Source of the DNA: Glebionis coronaria
Taxonomy: Eukaryota > Streptophyta > Magnoliopsida > Asterales > Asteraceae
Direction of reading: 5' to 3'
DNA length: 64,000 bases
NCBI GenBank assembly: GCA_025667525.1
Contig: JANFOE010000053.1
Span: forward strand, 560,501-624,500
Part shown: positions 21,725 to 32,439 of the stretch, piece after piece
Layout: each line of letters opens with the position of its first letter
How positions within the stretch are numbered: the stretch's first letter is position 1
Program-made: the position numbers and the translations under genes
The notes under the pieces: generated by a model
Database searches by the model: none
What the model saw: only the letters and a program-made list of their open reading frames with translations
Told to the model about the DNA's origin: nothing

Positions 21725-22981
21725 GTGAATGGTGTGTTTGAAATAGACATGCATGGTAATGAATCCAAGTATAATAATTATTATGTTTTTAGCATGAGTA
21801 AGAAGAGAAAGTTTGACAAGAACTCTTCTTATCTTTGGCATTGTAGACTTGCCCATATTGGAAAGACTCGTATACAAAAGCTTCAACGTGAAGGTCTTTT
21901 GAAAAATATCAATGATGAATCATTTGATAAATGTGAGTCTTGTATCTCTGGAAAGATGACCACGAAACCTTTTAATAGCAATAGTGAAAGAGCTACTGAT
22001 CTACTTGGTTTGATACATATTGATGTGTGTGGACCACTTAGACATGTGTCAAGGAAAGGAGCTAGCTACTTCTTAACATTTACGGATGATTATAGCCGTT
22101 ATGGTTATGTTTATTTACTCAAGCATAAACATAAGGTATTTGAAACATTCAAAGTGTTTAAAGCAGAAGTAGAATTGCAATTAGGAAAGAAGATTAAAGC
22201 TCTTCGTTCTGATAGAGGTGGTGAATATTTAAGTCAAGAGTTTATAGTTTATCTAAGTGAGAATGAAATTATTCAGCATCTTACTTCTCCCTATACTCCA
22301 CAACAAAATGGTGTATCCGAAAGGAGAAATCGTATATTATTAGATATGGTGCGATCTATGTTTAATCTTACAACTTTATCTTTATCCTTTTGGGATTATG
22401 CTTTAGATTCTGTTGTTCGTATTTTAAATATGGTTCCCACAAAGAATGTTGATAAGACACCATATGAACTATGGCATGGAAAGAAACCATACTTGTCTTA
22501 TTTAAAGGTCTGGGATTGCGAGGCGTATGTGAAACGTGACTCGGGAGACAAACTCCAACAACGATCTGTGAAATGTATCTTTGTAGGATACCCTAAGGAA
22601 ACTATGGGTTACTACTTTTATTATCCACTTGAGAACAAAGTGATTGTTGGTAGGTATGGAGACTTCCTTGAAAGTGATCTTGTAAATCAAGAATTCAGTG
22701 GAAGAAATTATGATCTAGAAGAGAGTCATATAGATACATTGCCTTCTGAAAACACTAGCGAAATAATTACTGTAGAACCAGAAATTCTGGCGGTTCCACC
22801 GGAGTTAGTTCCTCTGCGGAGATCCAAAAGGATTAAAAACGCAAATAGAAATATATGTCTTAACATAAAGGATGATGATGAAGTAGGGGATCTTGGTGAA
22901 CCTTCTAATTATAAATCCGACATGCGTGATCCTGATAAGGATAAGTGGATGGTTGCTATGGATGAGGAAATGAAATCCATG
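21725..22981 (+). pseudogene. copia-2 integrase and start of reverse transcriptase
   Basis: The best preserved part of the element: about 420 open codons. It includes LWHCRLAHIGKTRIQKLQ and CESCISGK (zinc-binding pre-integrase), then the catalytic triad with all residues present: HIDVCGP, RSDRGGEY and NGVSERRNR. The copia integrase tail (KVWDCEAYVKRD; CIFVGYPKETMGY) and the linker to RT (DPDKDKWMVAMDEEMKSM) follow. At about 22982 the plus-strand frame is interrupted by an inverted segment and ends shortly after in SSNLLLY. Confidence 0.9.
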
Positions 22982-23390
22982 ATAGTTTCGTCAAATCTTT
23001 TATTGTATTGACGTGATGCTTGCTTCAAACCATAAATGGACCTTTGAAGTTTGCACACGTGTCCTGGATTCTCAGGATCAACATACCCTTCCGGTTGTTG
23101 CATATAGATGTCTTCATCTAAGCGACCGTTCAAGAAAGCAGTTTTAACATCCATTTGCCATATCTCATAGTCATAGTATGCTGCTATAGCTATGAGAATC
23201 CTAATAGCTCTTAAGTCTGCTACAGGAGAAAACGTCTCCTCGTAGTCTACGCCAAAAGTTTGAGTAAAACCTTTAGCTACTAAACGAGCTTTAAAGGATT
23301 GTATTTTTCCGTCCATGTCGGTTTTCTTCTTGTATATCCACTTATGTCTCACTACTTTAGCATTCAGTGGTGGATCAACAAGAATCCAAA
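22982..23390 (-). pseudogene. inverted N-terminal half of copia-2 reverse transcriptase
   Basis: On the minus strand this reads HDVWILVDPPLNAKVV, then KARLVAKGFTQTFGVDYEET, then QMDVKTAFLNG and SIYGLKQASRQYNKRFDET. That is exactly the RT segment missing from the plus strand between EEMKSM and the downstream CVYRKASGSD. The block is therefore an in-place inversion of about 400 bp, not a second element. It is open throughout, so the inversion appears younger than much of the other damage. The right breakpoint contains the perfect palindrome CATCATGATG. Confidence 0.9.
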
Positions 23391-23873
23391 CATCATGATG
23401 TATGTGTATATCGAAAAGCTAGTGGGAGTGATGTAGTATTTCTAGTCCTATATGTTGATGACATATTAATCATGGGAAGTAACATTCCAAGACTTAAAGT
23501 TGTTAAGGATTATCTTGGTAAATGTTTTTCTATGAAGGATTTAGGAGAAGCTGCATACATTATGGGAATTAAGATCTATCGAAATAGGAAAAGACAGTTA
23601 ATTGGTCTAAGTCAAGATGCTTATATAGATAAGATTTTGAAGAAGTATAATATGCATAATTCCAAGAAAGGTTTTCAACCTATGGAAGTTATGCATAATC
23701 TGAGTCATGAGATGGATGCATCAACTCCTGAAGAGGAGGCATACATGCAGAAGGTGCCTTACGCGTCGGCTGTAGGATCTATTAAGTATGTTGTAAGATG
23801 CACAAGGCCTGATGTGGCGTTTGCTCGGAACTTGGTCAATAGATACCAACAGAATCTAGCGAAGCTCCACTAG
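23391..23873 (+). pseudogene. copia-2 reverse transcriptase, C-terminal half
   Basis: Plus-strand frame with CVYRKASGSDVVFLVLYVDDIL; the catalytic YVDD codons are at 23451-23462. It continues through YLGKCFSMKDLGEAAYIMGI and ends RCTRPDVAFARNLVNRYQQN at a stop at 23871. It adjoins the inverted first half of the same enzyme. Confidence 0.9.
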
Positions 23874-24401
23874 ACTGCTAATAAACATATTCTAAAGTAT
23901 TTGAGGAGTACGAAAGATAGGTTTTTGGTATTTGGAGGGAAACCAAAAACAGAACTGAATGTGACAGGTTTTTGTGATGCGTCCTGGAAATGTGATAAAC
24001 ACGATACAAAGTCTCAGACGGGTTACGTTTGTGTGATCAATGTAGGAACAGTAGACTAGAAGAGCAAGAAACAGACAACGATTGCAATGCATGCTACTCA
24101 ATCTGAGTACATGGCTGCTTTTGAAGCTGCAATAGAAGCTGTTTGGATTAGGAAATTTATTGGAGATCTTGGAGTGATACCTTCAATAAAAGAACCTATT
24201 GATATATATTGTGACAATTCTGCTGCAATAATATTCGCCAATGATGTTGGAGCCATGAAAAGCGCCAGACACTTTATGCGTAGACATCACTAGGTCCGAG
24301 AACAAGTTGAAGCTCGTGAAATCAAATTAATAAAAGTTCACACAGATGATAACGTAGTTGATCCTTTTACTAAGGCTTTGCCTAGACCAAAGGTATTTAG
24401 C
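23874..24401 (+). pseudogene. copia-2 RNase H, split by copia-3
   Basis: Codons read KYLRSTKDRFLVFGG, then FCDASWKCDKHDTKSQTGYV (catalytic Asp), then SEYMAAFEAAIEAVWIRKF (Glu) and IYCDNSAAIIFANDVG (Asp), with stops near 24057 and 24291. It reaches VHTDDNVVDPFTKALPRPK and is cut at 24401. The last codons, HAKAIGLQLASELM-stop, resume at 32781-32825 on the far side of copia-3, which proves the nested insertion. Confidence 0.9.
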
Positions 24402-24736
24402 TGTTGGAAATACGTTTTACGTATTTATGAAGGATCGGTCGCTCCAACGATAATTATGTAATAGGCTCGTGATCCACTTAGTTAATGTATAGTCCATATA
24501 GCCCACATGTAGGGTGGGCTATATATATCCCCACCTAGCATGTTAGGAGGGGTTGTTCATTTTCACATTTTCATTATTAATCTTTACTTTCTCTCTCTAC
24601 TTTTCTCCCTTCTCTCCTTTCTCTCTCTACTCCATCATCTCCGTTCTTGATCTTCTTTATATTATTAAACAATCCAATCCATTAAATCCATCCAATCAAT
24701 CATCTTAGAATAGGCCAATGATCTCGTAGACCTTCA
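24402..24736 (+). repeat. copia-3 5' LTR
   Basis: Starts TGTTGGAAATACG and ends GTAGACCTTCA. A TATA-like GGGCTATATATATCCCC lies near 24518, with a CTCTCTCTAC tract downstream. It was inserted in the copia-2 RNase H codons. Confidence 0.93.
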
Positions 24737-24738
24737 AT

Positions 24739-24751
24739 TGGTATCAAGAGC
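24739..24751 (+). other. copia-3 primer-binding site
   Basis: TGGTATCAAGAGC lies two bases after the LTR end, the initiator tRNA-Met type common in copia elements. The following 24752-25270 is very T-rich (runs of TTTTTTATA) with no coding signal. Confidence 0.85.
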
Positions 24752-25276
24752 ATGGTTAGTTTGGTTTATTCTTGTTTTTCTTTTGTTTGATTTTGATGGG
24801 TTTTGATTTAATCACGCTTAAATATTAAAAAGTTTGTATTTTTTGAAAATAAAGTTTGTGTTTTTATGTTTTAAATCATAAAAAGTTTGTATTTTTCATA
24901 TAAAGTTTGTGTTTTTATGTTTTAAATCATAATTAAATCTTTGATTTACTTATTTTATATAAAAATCACAAATTTTTTATTCAAAAATCAATTTTTTTTA
25001 TATAATCAGTTTCCATTTTTATTTTTTATTATTCGTTTTTCTTTTATCAGTTTGTTATAATCTGTTTTTTATAACCATTTTTTATAATTTTTTTTATATA
25101 TACAACCTTTTTTATCCTATCTGGGTTTTCTATAATCAGTTTTTTTTATAACCATTTTAATTTTTTTTATATAATCAGTTTTTTATATAACATTTTTTTA
25201 TCCTATCTGGGTTTCGAGTTCTGTCCAAAAAACCTGTCCAAAATTGTCCCATCATAACTGTTCTACCACTCATAAA

Positions 25277-25529
25277 GTTCCGGACGAACGGAAGTTCCGG
25301 ACGAACGGAAGTTCCGGACGAACGAAAGTTCCGGACGAACGAAAGTTCCGGACGAACGAAAGTTCCGGACGAACGGAAGTTCCGGACGAACGGAAGTTCC
25401 GAACGAACGAAAGTTCCGAACGAACGGAAGTTCCGAACGAACGAAAGTTCCGAACGAACGAAAGTTCCGAACGAACGAAAGTTCCGAACGAACGAAAGTT
25501 CCGAACGAACGGAAGTTCCGAATGACGCA
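25277..25529. repeat. 17-bp minisatellite, 15 units in two blocks
   Basis: The unit is GTTCCGRACGAACGRAA. Units 1-7 carry GGAC and units 8-15 carry GAAC at the variable position, so the array grew from two seed units. Because 17 is not a multiple of three, several frames on both strands stay open for over 80 codons; these are not genes. Confidence 0.95.
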
Positions 25530-25539
25530 TCAAAATTCA

Positions 25540-26919
25540 AACGACTAACCAAACCAGACTCACTCACCCTCGAGACCCTCCACTGCCAAACAAAATTATC
25601 AAACTGGTTTCAAAACATCGACACCACTCAAACAGACTCGAAAAACCTGTGTCAAGCCTCGATTCAGTGACTCGAACAGACTCGAAACTAGACTCCCTCA
25701 GACTCGATCTATATTCCCCTCGTCTCCTCACCAAAACTAACTCGTCTCCCTATCGTATCACCCACCAACCCATCTATCACTCACTCGACTCACCCATTCT
25801 TCAACAATCAAGACTCTAGACCCTCTCACCCCAACAACTCTCAACTCACAAGACCCTCAACACAAACCAACACTTCACTCAAACCAACACCGACACCCTC
25901 ACAACACTCGACAACAAAACCCAATCTCTCAAACAAAACACTCGACAAATGACTCAGTTTCACCCTCGAAACCAAAACCCCTCAATCCACAATCAACCAA
26001 ACTCGACTCATCCCACAACAGACTCCCAAACCAAGACATCACACCCTAACACAGACTCACAAGAAGGACTCGACAGATGATAGAAAGACCCAATTTTTAA
26101 AGATCTCAGTCTATTTTCAAAACTCTCATCGATCCAAACCGAACATAAAACAAATAAAAAGTACCTACCCGAGACTTCTCTTTTGTGAAATCTTGAAGAC
26201 CATCTTATTCGCATGAGTTGATTTAAGGAGGCTGGTGATTTAAGGAGGCTGGTGATTCGCATGCTTTGAGGGGCGGAGATCACAAGACAGATTATCAGTT
26301 TTGGTTTTTTGATGAGATGAGATTGTTTTGAGACGAAGCAACTTTGAAGAGAGAGAGAGACATTGACGGAGGAAACTATGGGGAAATGGTCAAATAGGGC
26401 CAAGATTTTTTTTTTAATTTTTTTTATTTATTTACATAGCCACGTGTGTTTGGTAACAGCCACGTACAATACCAATTTCAGATTTTTTTATAACACATTT
26501 TTTTATTTTTGAAAAGTCACAAAAATCTGATTTTTTGTTATATCAATCGGTCATCATTTTAACATTAATTATACTTAAATTTATTAATTGATTTTTTTAT
26601 TATTTTTTTAATGATTTTTTATATATTAATTGGACATTAATACATATTGGCCTATATTTTCCTAATTTTGCGTCATCATGTTGTAGGTAAACTTTTTCAA
26701 ACGTAAACATAAGTATTTAAACGTCATCGCAATCTCTCGGCTTTACAAAGAGTTGAACTTCAGAAAAACTTAGCGGATTTTTAGCATTATTTTATATCAT
26801 CCATCGAGGATTTTTAAGAGTTAGTTACGGATTTTTCATTGGTTTTGTCATATTCCATGAATTTCTGTTTCTAAATTTCTTCACGAACTGCAAAATCACG
26901 AAAACATCCACAAAATTCA
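25540..26919 (+). other. copia-3 leader, A/C-rich then T-rich
   Basis: From 25540 to 26060 the plus strand is strongly A/C-rich and G-poor with recurring ACTCGA. It then becomes T-rich to 26690. A direct duplication of GGAGGCTGGTGATTTAA sits near 26227. The last 200 bases (26700-26919) look like an ordinary 5' leader before the gag-like ATG. No gene recognised. Confidence 0.6.
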
Positions 26920-29121
26920 ATGGATTTTTTGACTTCGACATCGAACGAGGGAGAATCGCATAATTTGCAAGACAAAGTTAGAGAAAGTGGCATCACTTCA
27001 TTTCAAATGCTTCAGTCTCATCTTGTCACGCTTTCGAGGATTCAAAGAGGGAGCGAATTTGTGACCATCTTTGGACAAGATCGTCATATATTCATCGACT
27101 CAATATTCACCACTTTGACCCAACTCGTCGAGCAACTCAACAATGACAACTTCAATCACTCTGCATCGTCACTTGCATATAAGACTCTTGTGACACAACT
27201 CACGCCTTTCCTCCAATTCAATATCATCAAGTCTGAAAGTTCAGTGATTTGCCAATCATTTTTTCGAGACACACATACCGAGCTTCGAGTGTTCCGTGAT
27301 TCAATATTGAAACTCATGACATCAGTCTCGTCTTCGATTTATGAAAGATCTCGACTTCAGCAAGCGTATGATAATGGAGTGCAAGAATCAATGACGAATA
27401 TGCAAGAGGAGAATGGTCATACGGTTGACAACTTGGAGCCTAACGATGGCAAGAGCACGGAATTAGGAGGACAACATGATACCAGTGGCACGTCGGGGAA
27501 TGTTCACGAGATCTCTCTTGATGACACCTTACCCGTTTATGACGAAGAGCCTGCAAACATGGTACAATGTAATGTTGTTTATGATGTATATGCTGATGAC
27601 ATGCCGCATATTGAGCATTCTGAACCTAATTATGACAAACATGGGATGGAAAAGAGTGATAGAAATACCACTTCTGATTCATCCGATGTGAGTCATAATG
27701 GGGGAGAAAGTGTTCAAAATGCTAAACATCATGATAATTATCCTATAACTGCTTCATTGACTGCTTCTGATTCCAAGATTAGAGAGCTCGAAACGATTGT
27801 AGCTCAACAATCAAAAGATCTTGAGGATGCCAAACTTGAATTTTCTAAGAAAACGGACAAATTTGAAACATACTTTGAAAAACTTGAAAAGTCAAACGTT
27901 GTTCTTGAAAGAAAATTGGATTAAAAAGTTTTGGATTCGAAAGCTGAAAAAGATAATCTTTTGAAACAAATTCAGTTACTAGAGTATAAATTGGCATCCC
28001 AAGATAGAGTACTTAAAGAGAATGAGACATTAAAGGCTCAAGTACAGGAAAAGGTCTTTGCTATAGCCGCGTTAAAAAACGAGTTAAGGAAAAATAGAGG
28101 ACCTAGTGTGGACACTAAGCTTGAAAAACCATCAATCTTGGGGAAACCGCCTACAAATCAGTTAGTCAGACAACCGACTGTCAGACAACCTACTGCATTT
28201 AGATCCGAGCGACCACTATCCTCGAGACCGCGGTTTGCCTCCCAAGTTGATTTGGGTCATATTTCTAGAACAGTCACTCCACCAACTAGGCCTAATGTGA
28301 CTAAATCAGTTTTAGCAAGACCTCATCACATGATTGCCCCTAGTTTCTCTAAGAATAGTTCAATGAACACGTCTAGAACTAATTCAACTGATGTGCGCCA
28401 TGATTTTGGTCAAAGGGAAGCTATTCAAAAGACACATGTAAGAGGTAGCAATGTCCAACCTAGTCAGATGCCTTCTAGATTACCCAACACTGCTAACCGT
28501 AGCATGACGTCTCCTAGGAGCATCGATCAATCATCTAGGAATTACTCGGACATTAAATATGCTACTTGTAAAACATGTAGAAAATGTGTCTTTACGGCAA
28601 ATCATGATTCTTGTATAAAGAAACTACTTAATGAGGTGAACTCCCGTGCTAGACTTAAATCCCAGTGGGTCGCTAAAATCAAACCCATTGGTATAATGTG
28701 GCACCCCACTGGTAGAACTTTCACTCTTGTAGGAAACGAGTGCCCTTTAACTAGGATTGTCTCCAATTCTACTAAGACTACTAGGGAGGAAATTGCAACG
28801 GATGATACATCACTTAAGCCTGAACTTAAGATTTTCTATAAAAGGAAACGTTTGCCAACTAAGACAAGTGAATCATCCCCTCAGGCCACCTCTGACACAA
28901 GAAAAGAAAACCATGAACCCCCACGTGCTTCTAATATAGATATCTCTAACCCATGCAAAAGTATACAAACTCCTAATGAGAATGCAGGTACCAAAGTTGA
29001 TGTTCCAAAAGAACGAAGCGGTTCAATCGTTGTATACCGTTCAACTAAGGACACTCTTAGAGTTTGGTTGCTGAAGAAGCAGATGTCGGAGAAACAAGTG
29101 TCTCAGGGGATTCATGGCTAA
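26920..29121 (+). pseudogene. copia-3 gag-like coiled-coil protein (one internal stop)
   Basis: One frame of 733 codons interrupted only by TAA at 27922. Residues 1-160 form a helix-rich N-terminal region; 160-285 is acidic and disordered-looking (ENGHTVDNLEPNDGKSTELG). Residues 287-390 are coiled coil (IRELETIVAQQSKDLEDAK; KIKNEL-like heptads after the stop). A basic Pro/Ser-rich linker follows (NRGPSVDTKLEKPSILGKPP), then the Cys/His motif CKTCRKCVFTANHDSC and WHPTGRTFTLVGNECPLTR. The last two segments are signatures of the region between Gag and protease in Asteraceae copia polyproteins. The frame ends before any protease. Function in packaging is inferred. Confidence 0.75.
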
Positions 29122-29130
29122 GCTCATAAG

Positions 29131-30235
29131 GACTTATAGTCACATCACAGACTATAACTCGCTCTTCAAAGAAAGGAAAGTTTATCGCTGATGGTAAACT
29201 TATCCTAACAACGAGAAATTAATTTTTCTCGGGCATGAGCTTATATCAAAAACATTCCAAGTTTTTAAGCTCATGCACAATGGCTTATCGTTAATTATCA
29301 GACGATAACCCGTGCATCAAAGAAAGGAAAGTTTACCGCCGATGATAAACTTATCCTAACAACGAGAAATTAAGTTTTCTCGGGCATGAGCTAAAATTAA
29401 AAACATTCGAGGTTTTTTAAGCTCATGCACAATGACTTACAGTTAAATGTCAGACTGTAACTCGAACTTAAAATAAAGGAAAGATTATCTTTTATGATAA
29501 CTTATCCTCTTAACGAGAAATTTACCTTTCTCGGTCATGAGCTTGTATTAAAACATTCGAAGTTTTAAGCTCAGAAAGGAAAGTGTATCTTTTAAATAAG
29601 AGAACTTTTCCTCATAACGAGAAATTAACCTTTCTCGGTCATGAGCTTTCCGTTAAAACAGTCAAAGTTTTCAAGCTCATGAAAACGACTTCTAAGTAAA
29701 TGTCAGCTTAGGACTCGTTCTTCAGATAAAAGGAAAGGTTATCGCCGATGGTAACTTATCCTTACAACGAGAAGTTTACAACTTTTCGGACTTGAGCTCT
29801 CCTAAGATATTCCAAATCTTAAGCTCAAGTAATTGGTTTTCAAAACTTTGAACACAATTTTTCAAGAATTTCTCAAAAGGTTTTTCTAAATCTTTCAAAA
29901 TTGTGTGTTCAAAAATGTTTTGATAAAAAGAGCATGTCTTCTGGAATCTATAATATTTACAAACCTAGAAATGTCATTCAACAATGACACGGGGTTGTAA
30001 ATAAAGTTCGAGCAGAAGTTTAAAATATTTAAAACATGCTCCATATGGTTTGCTATTATTTCAGATAGCAACCCGCTTTTCATAATCAAGTCAAGCATTT
30101 CACCGGAAAGCTTTGACTCAACAACGGGAATTAATTTTCTCGGGGACGTGACGAGGTGACCAACATTCATGAACAAGAACCATGTGAATCTCTCATATGA
30201 TGTTTTCCATCATTCAGGTCCTACCTCGTAAATTG
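29131..30235 (+). repeat. tandem array of covarying four-hairpin modules
   Basis: Five modules of about 150 bp plus a diverged sixth. Hairpin A has 10-base arms: GACTTATAGT/ACTATAACTC (29131), GGCTTATCGT/ACGATAACCC (29282), GACTTACAGT/ACTGTAACTC (29434), GACTTCTAAG/CTTAGGACTC (29687), GGTTTGCTAT/ATAGCAACCC (30047). Every copy keeps pairing through paired changes, keeps one mismatch at the third pair, and has a loop ending in CAG (TCAG in four). Hairpin B is GGAAAGTTTATC/GGTAAACTTATCC. Hairpin C is CGAGAAA/TTTCTCG. Hairpin D is GCATGAGCTT/AAGCTCATGC, becoming TCATGAGCTT/AAGCTCATGA and ACTTGAGCT/AGCTCAAGT. Module four has lost hairpin A. Larger nested stems at 29847-29912 and 29930-30041 link modules five and six. 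No protein is encoded. An RNA role is inferred. Confidence 0.85.
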
Positions 30236-30239
30236 TTAA

Positions 30240-31290
30240 TCTTGTGAATTCATTATCATATATGATCTTTGCACGTGATAAATACCTTACACTTGTGTTT
30301 AAAAGGTATTTAATTTACATTTCAGCACACCCTCATTAATTTGAGGGGGAGCTTGTTAAAATCATGAAGATAATTGGATTTGCATTTTTCTTCCCAAATT
30401 TTCTTAAAATGCTATTAAATCAATTGATATTAAAAACATCGATTGGGTTAATATTTTTAATATGGGGGAGAAAATGTGATTTAATATGGGAAATGATTAA
30501 TCAAAAATGGTTTGACTTAATGTACTAGCTCATCCCGACATGTGCGAAATGTTTTCGGATATCGTGGCATATGTTAAGGGGGAGCAAAATGGATTTGCAC
30601 TTCAAAATGGATTTCATGGTGACATACACTTACCCAAAACATCTCTATTCACGATGATGAAGATTGTGGTGACATAAGGATGGTAGGATAGGTTAAAGTC
30701 CAATGATTCCTCTAGAACCGGAGGAATCTTCCCAAGGACATTCCATAGCTAGAAATAGTAGTCCTTAGGAAAGATGGAGAAAGATTGTGAACGTAGCTGA
30801 ATGCCGACCAAGTACTTAAGTTAGCACTGGAACAATCACAACAAGGTGCTAGTGATGACGTATTGGTAAGCATTGAAGGGGTTGAAGAATGAAAAAGAAT
30901 TGTAAAGATAAAGGGTGTAAAGAAAGAAGCCCTCCTTACAACTTAGGCAGAAACCGGGTCAATACATATGCTATTAAGATCATTGTTTAATGATTCTTGA
31001 TATTGAAGACAGACATCATGGACCCAGTGATGCAATGCACAACCCATCCCAGCTAACTCAGATATCTCTCAAAAGATATTTGTTTTAATCACACGGAGAT
31101 CAACACATTATCTATTGGTTTATTCACTCAATAAATTGGTATTGAAAAGGTGGCACTCCTCTCCAGCCTCCGATCACTAAAATCCAAAATGCACGATCGA
31201 GTCTAGAGCCATTTGAGATCATCAAATATCTCATTAGGACACACTTTCATATTTCCTTGCTTCTTCACACACTGTGAAAAGTAAGAAAGA
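30240..31290 (+). other. copia-3 noncoding 3' internal region with repeated polypurine motifs
   Basis: No coding signal. G-rich polypurine motifs that look like copia plus-strand primers recur: GAGGGGGAGCTTG near 30342, ATGGGGGAGAAAA near 30461 and AAGGGGGAGCAAA near 30579. Only the copy next to the 3' LTR is in the functional position. Confidence 0.55.
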
Positions 31291-31297
31291 TCTTAAG

Positions 31298-31695
31298 AGT
31301 CCTACGCAAAATCTTCATGATCTTGCCTGAACATCCGAGTAATACGAAAGTATTTACAATGAAGATAGAAATCCTTCTTGAGCGAATATCAAAAAGCTCA
31401 TGGTAGGTGACTTGTGCGATTCTTTATGAATCAAACTTGTGATAACTGGAAAGCAACAGTGGTTTAATTCTTAAATGAATTTAAACACGTTCCAGGCCTC
31501 TACGCAATATCTTAGTGATCTTGCCAGAACATTCAGAGTAATACTATTAAGTATTTACAGTGACAAATGGAAATCCTTCTAGTGTTAACATCAAACAGCA
31601 CTTGGTAGGTAACTTGCAAGATTCTATATGAATCAAGCTAGTGACAACTGGAAAGCAACGACGGTGCGGTTCTTAATTGAACTTCACTTGTTCCA
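31298..31695 (+). repeat. ~197-bp direct duplication
   Basis: Two consecutive copies start at CCTACGCAAAATCTTCATGATC (about 31300) and CTCTACGCAATATCTTAGTG (about 31499). Each includes CTTGCC.GAACAT, GTATTTACA.TGA, GGAAATCCTTCT.G and GACAACTGGAAAGCAAC-type ends. They are roughly 80-85% alike, so this is an old duplication. Confidence 0.8.
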
Positions 31696-31717
31696 GGAAC
31701 ATGAATTGACGGCTTCA

Positions 31718-31905
31718 AATCATGCGGATAAGATTATCCAAATGATTCACTCTTTACGTTCGCAGTCAGCTTTGGACGGTCGAGTAAAGAGAACGGGTTT
31801 ACCCGCGAAATCTTGTCAAGGAGGTTCTTTATTGAAACTACCTGCCACAAGTACGATATTTAATATCGTCCAACGGTCTTCACCGACCGGAGGTAAAATG
31901 CTACC
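31718..31905 (+). other. hairpin-rich stretch in copia-3
   Basis: A cluster of short perfect inverted repeats: GGATAAGATTATCC, CTCTTTAC...GTAAAGAG around 31750-31793, CGGGTTTACCCG near 31796, ACGATATTTAATATCGT near 31853 and GGTCTTCACCGACC near 31875. The 94-codon open frame here is probably incidental. The style resembles the hairpin array 1.5 kb upstream. Confidence 0.5.
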
Positions 31906-32304
31906 GAATTAGAATGAAATGTTCAAGGCCATTTCATCCGTGTATATTGTTTGTTGCTAACTGTCTTATGCAGCGTAACAAGAAGGTGGCATTGCGGTGT
32001 ACAATCCAGAAGAAGTCGTCACCACATGCTTATACTACATACAATTAGTACTTCAACAAATTCAAGAAAGCCTGAAGGTCAAGTCTTCCGCTGTATCAAA
32101 CTCTGAAGCTTTCAAGAATTTAAAAGTATAAGTATGTGGAACATGAAGTCACGAAGAGGCAAATATCACAAGTGAAGAATGCACAAGGTCAAGGCAAGGA
32201 AACATGCTCAAGACTAAAGTCAAAGATCACATCAAGCATATTCACAAGAACAAGATCGAAGACTCAAGCATAGATGCTAGGTTTAAGATTTTGTAAAAAG
32301 ATGT

Positions 32305-32439
32305 GACCTCCCTTAGGGGGAGATTGTTGGAAATACGTTTTTCCCAATAAAGTCTCGGTCACATCTTAGTTAGCATAGATCACGAGATATAGACTATTTA
32401 GAACTTTGTCTCTTGGAGCGACCTCCCTTAGGGGGAGAT
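32305..32439 (+). repeat. duplicated polypurine tract plus 115-bp LTR fragment
   Basis: GACCTCCCTTAGGGGGAGAT followed by TGTTGGAAATACGTTTT occurs twice, 115 bp apart (32306 and 32421). The first copy is followed by 90 bp that do not match the full LTR and then the polypurine motif repeats before the real 3' LTR. It looks like an incomplete LTR start from a related element, possibly from template switching. Confidence 0.8.

Noticed and set aside
22909..23352. A separate minus-strand copia element
   Set aside because: The minus-strand segment is exactly the RT part missing from the plus-strand copia-2, so it is an inversion.
25277..25529. Possible CRISPR array (short regular repeats)
   Set aside because: Units are contiguous 17-mers with no spacers, in a plant retrotransposon.
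25244..25567. Long open frames on both strands encoding FRSFGTFVRSEL-like repeats
   Set aside because: They are produced by the 17-bp minisatellite, which leaves several frames open at once; no start context or domain.
29895..30176. 93-codon minus-strand frame MFMNVGHLVTSPRK...
   Set aside because: Lies within the structured hairpin array and follows its inverted repeats; no family match recognised.
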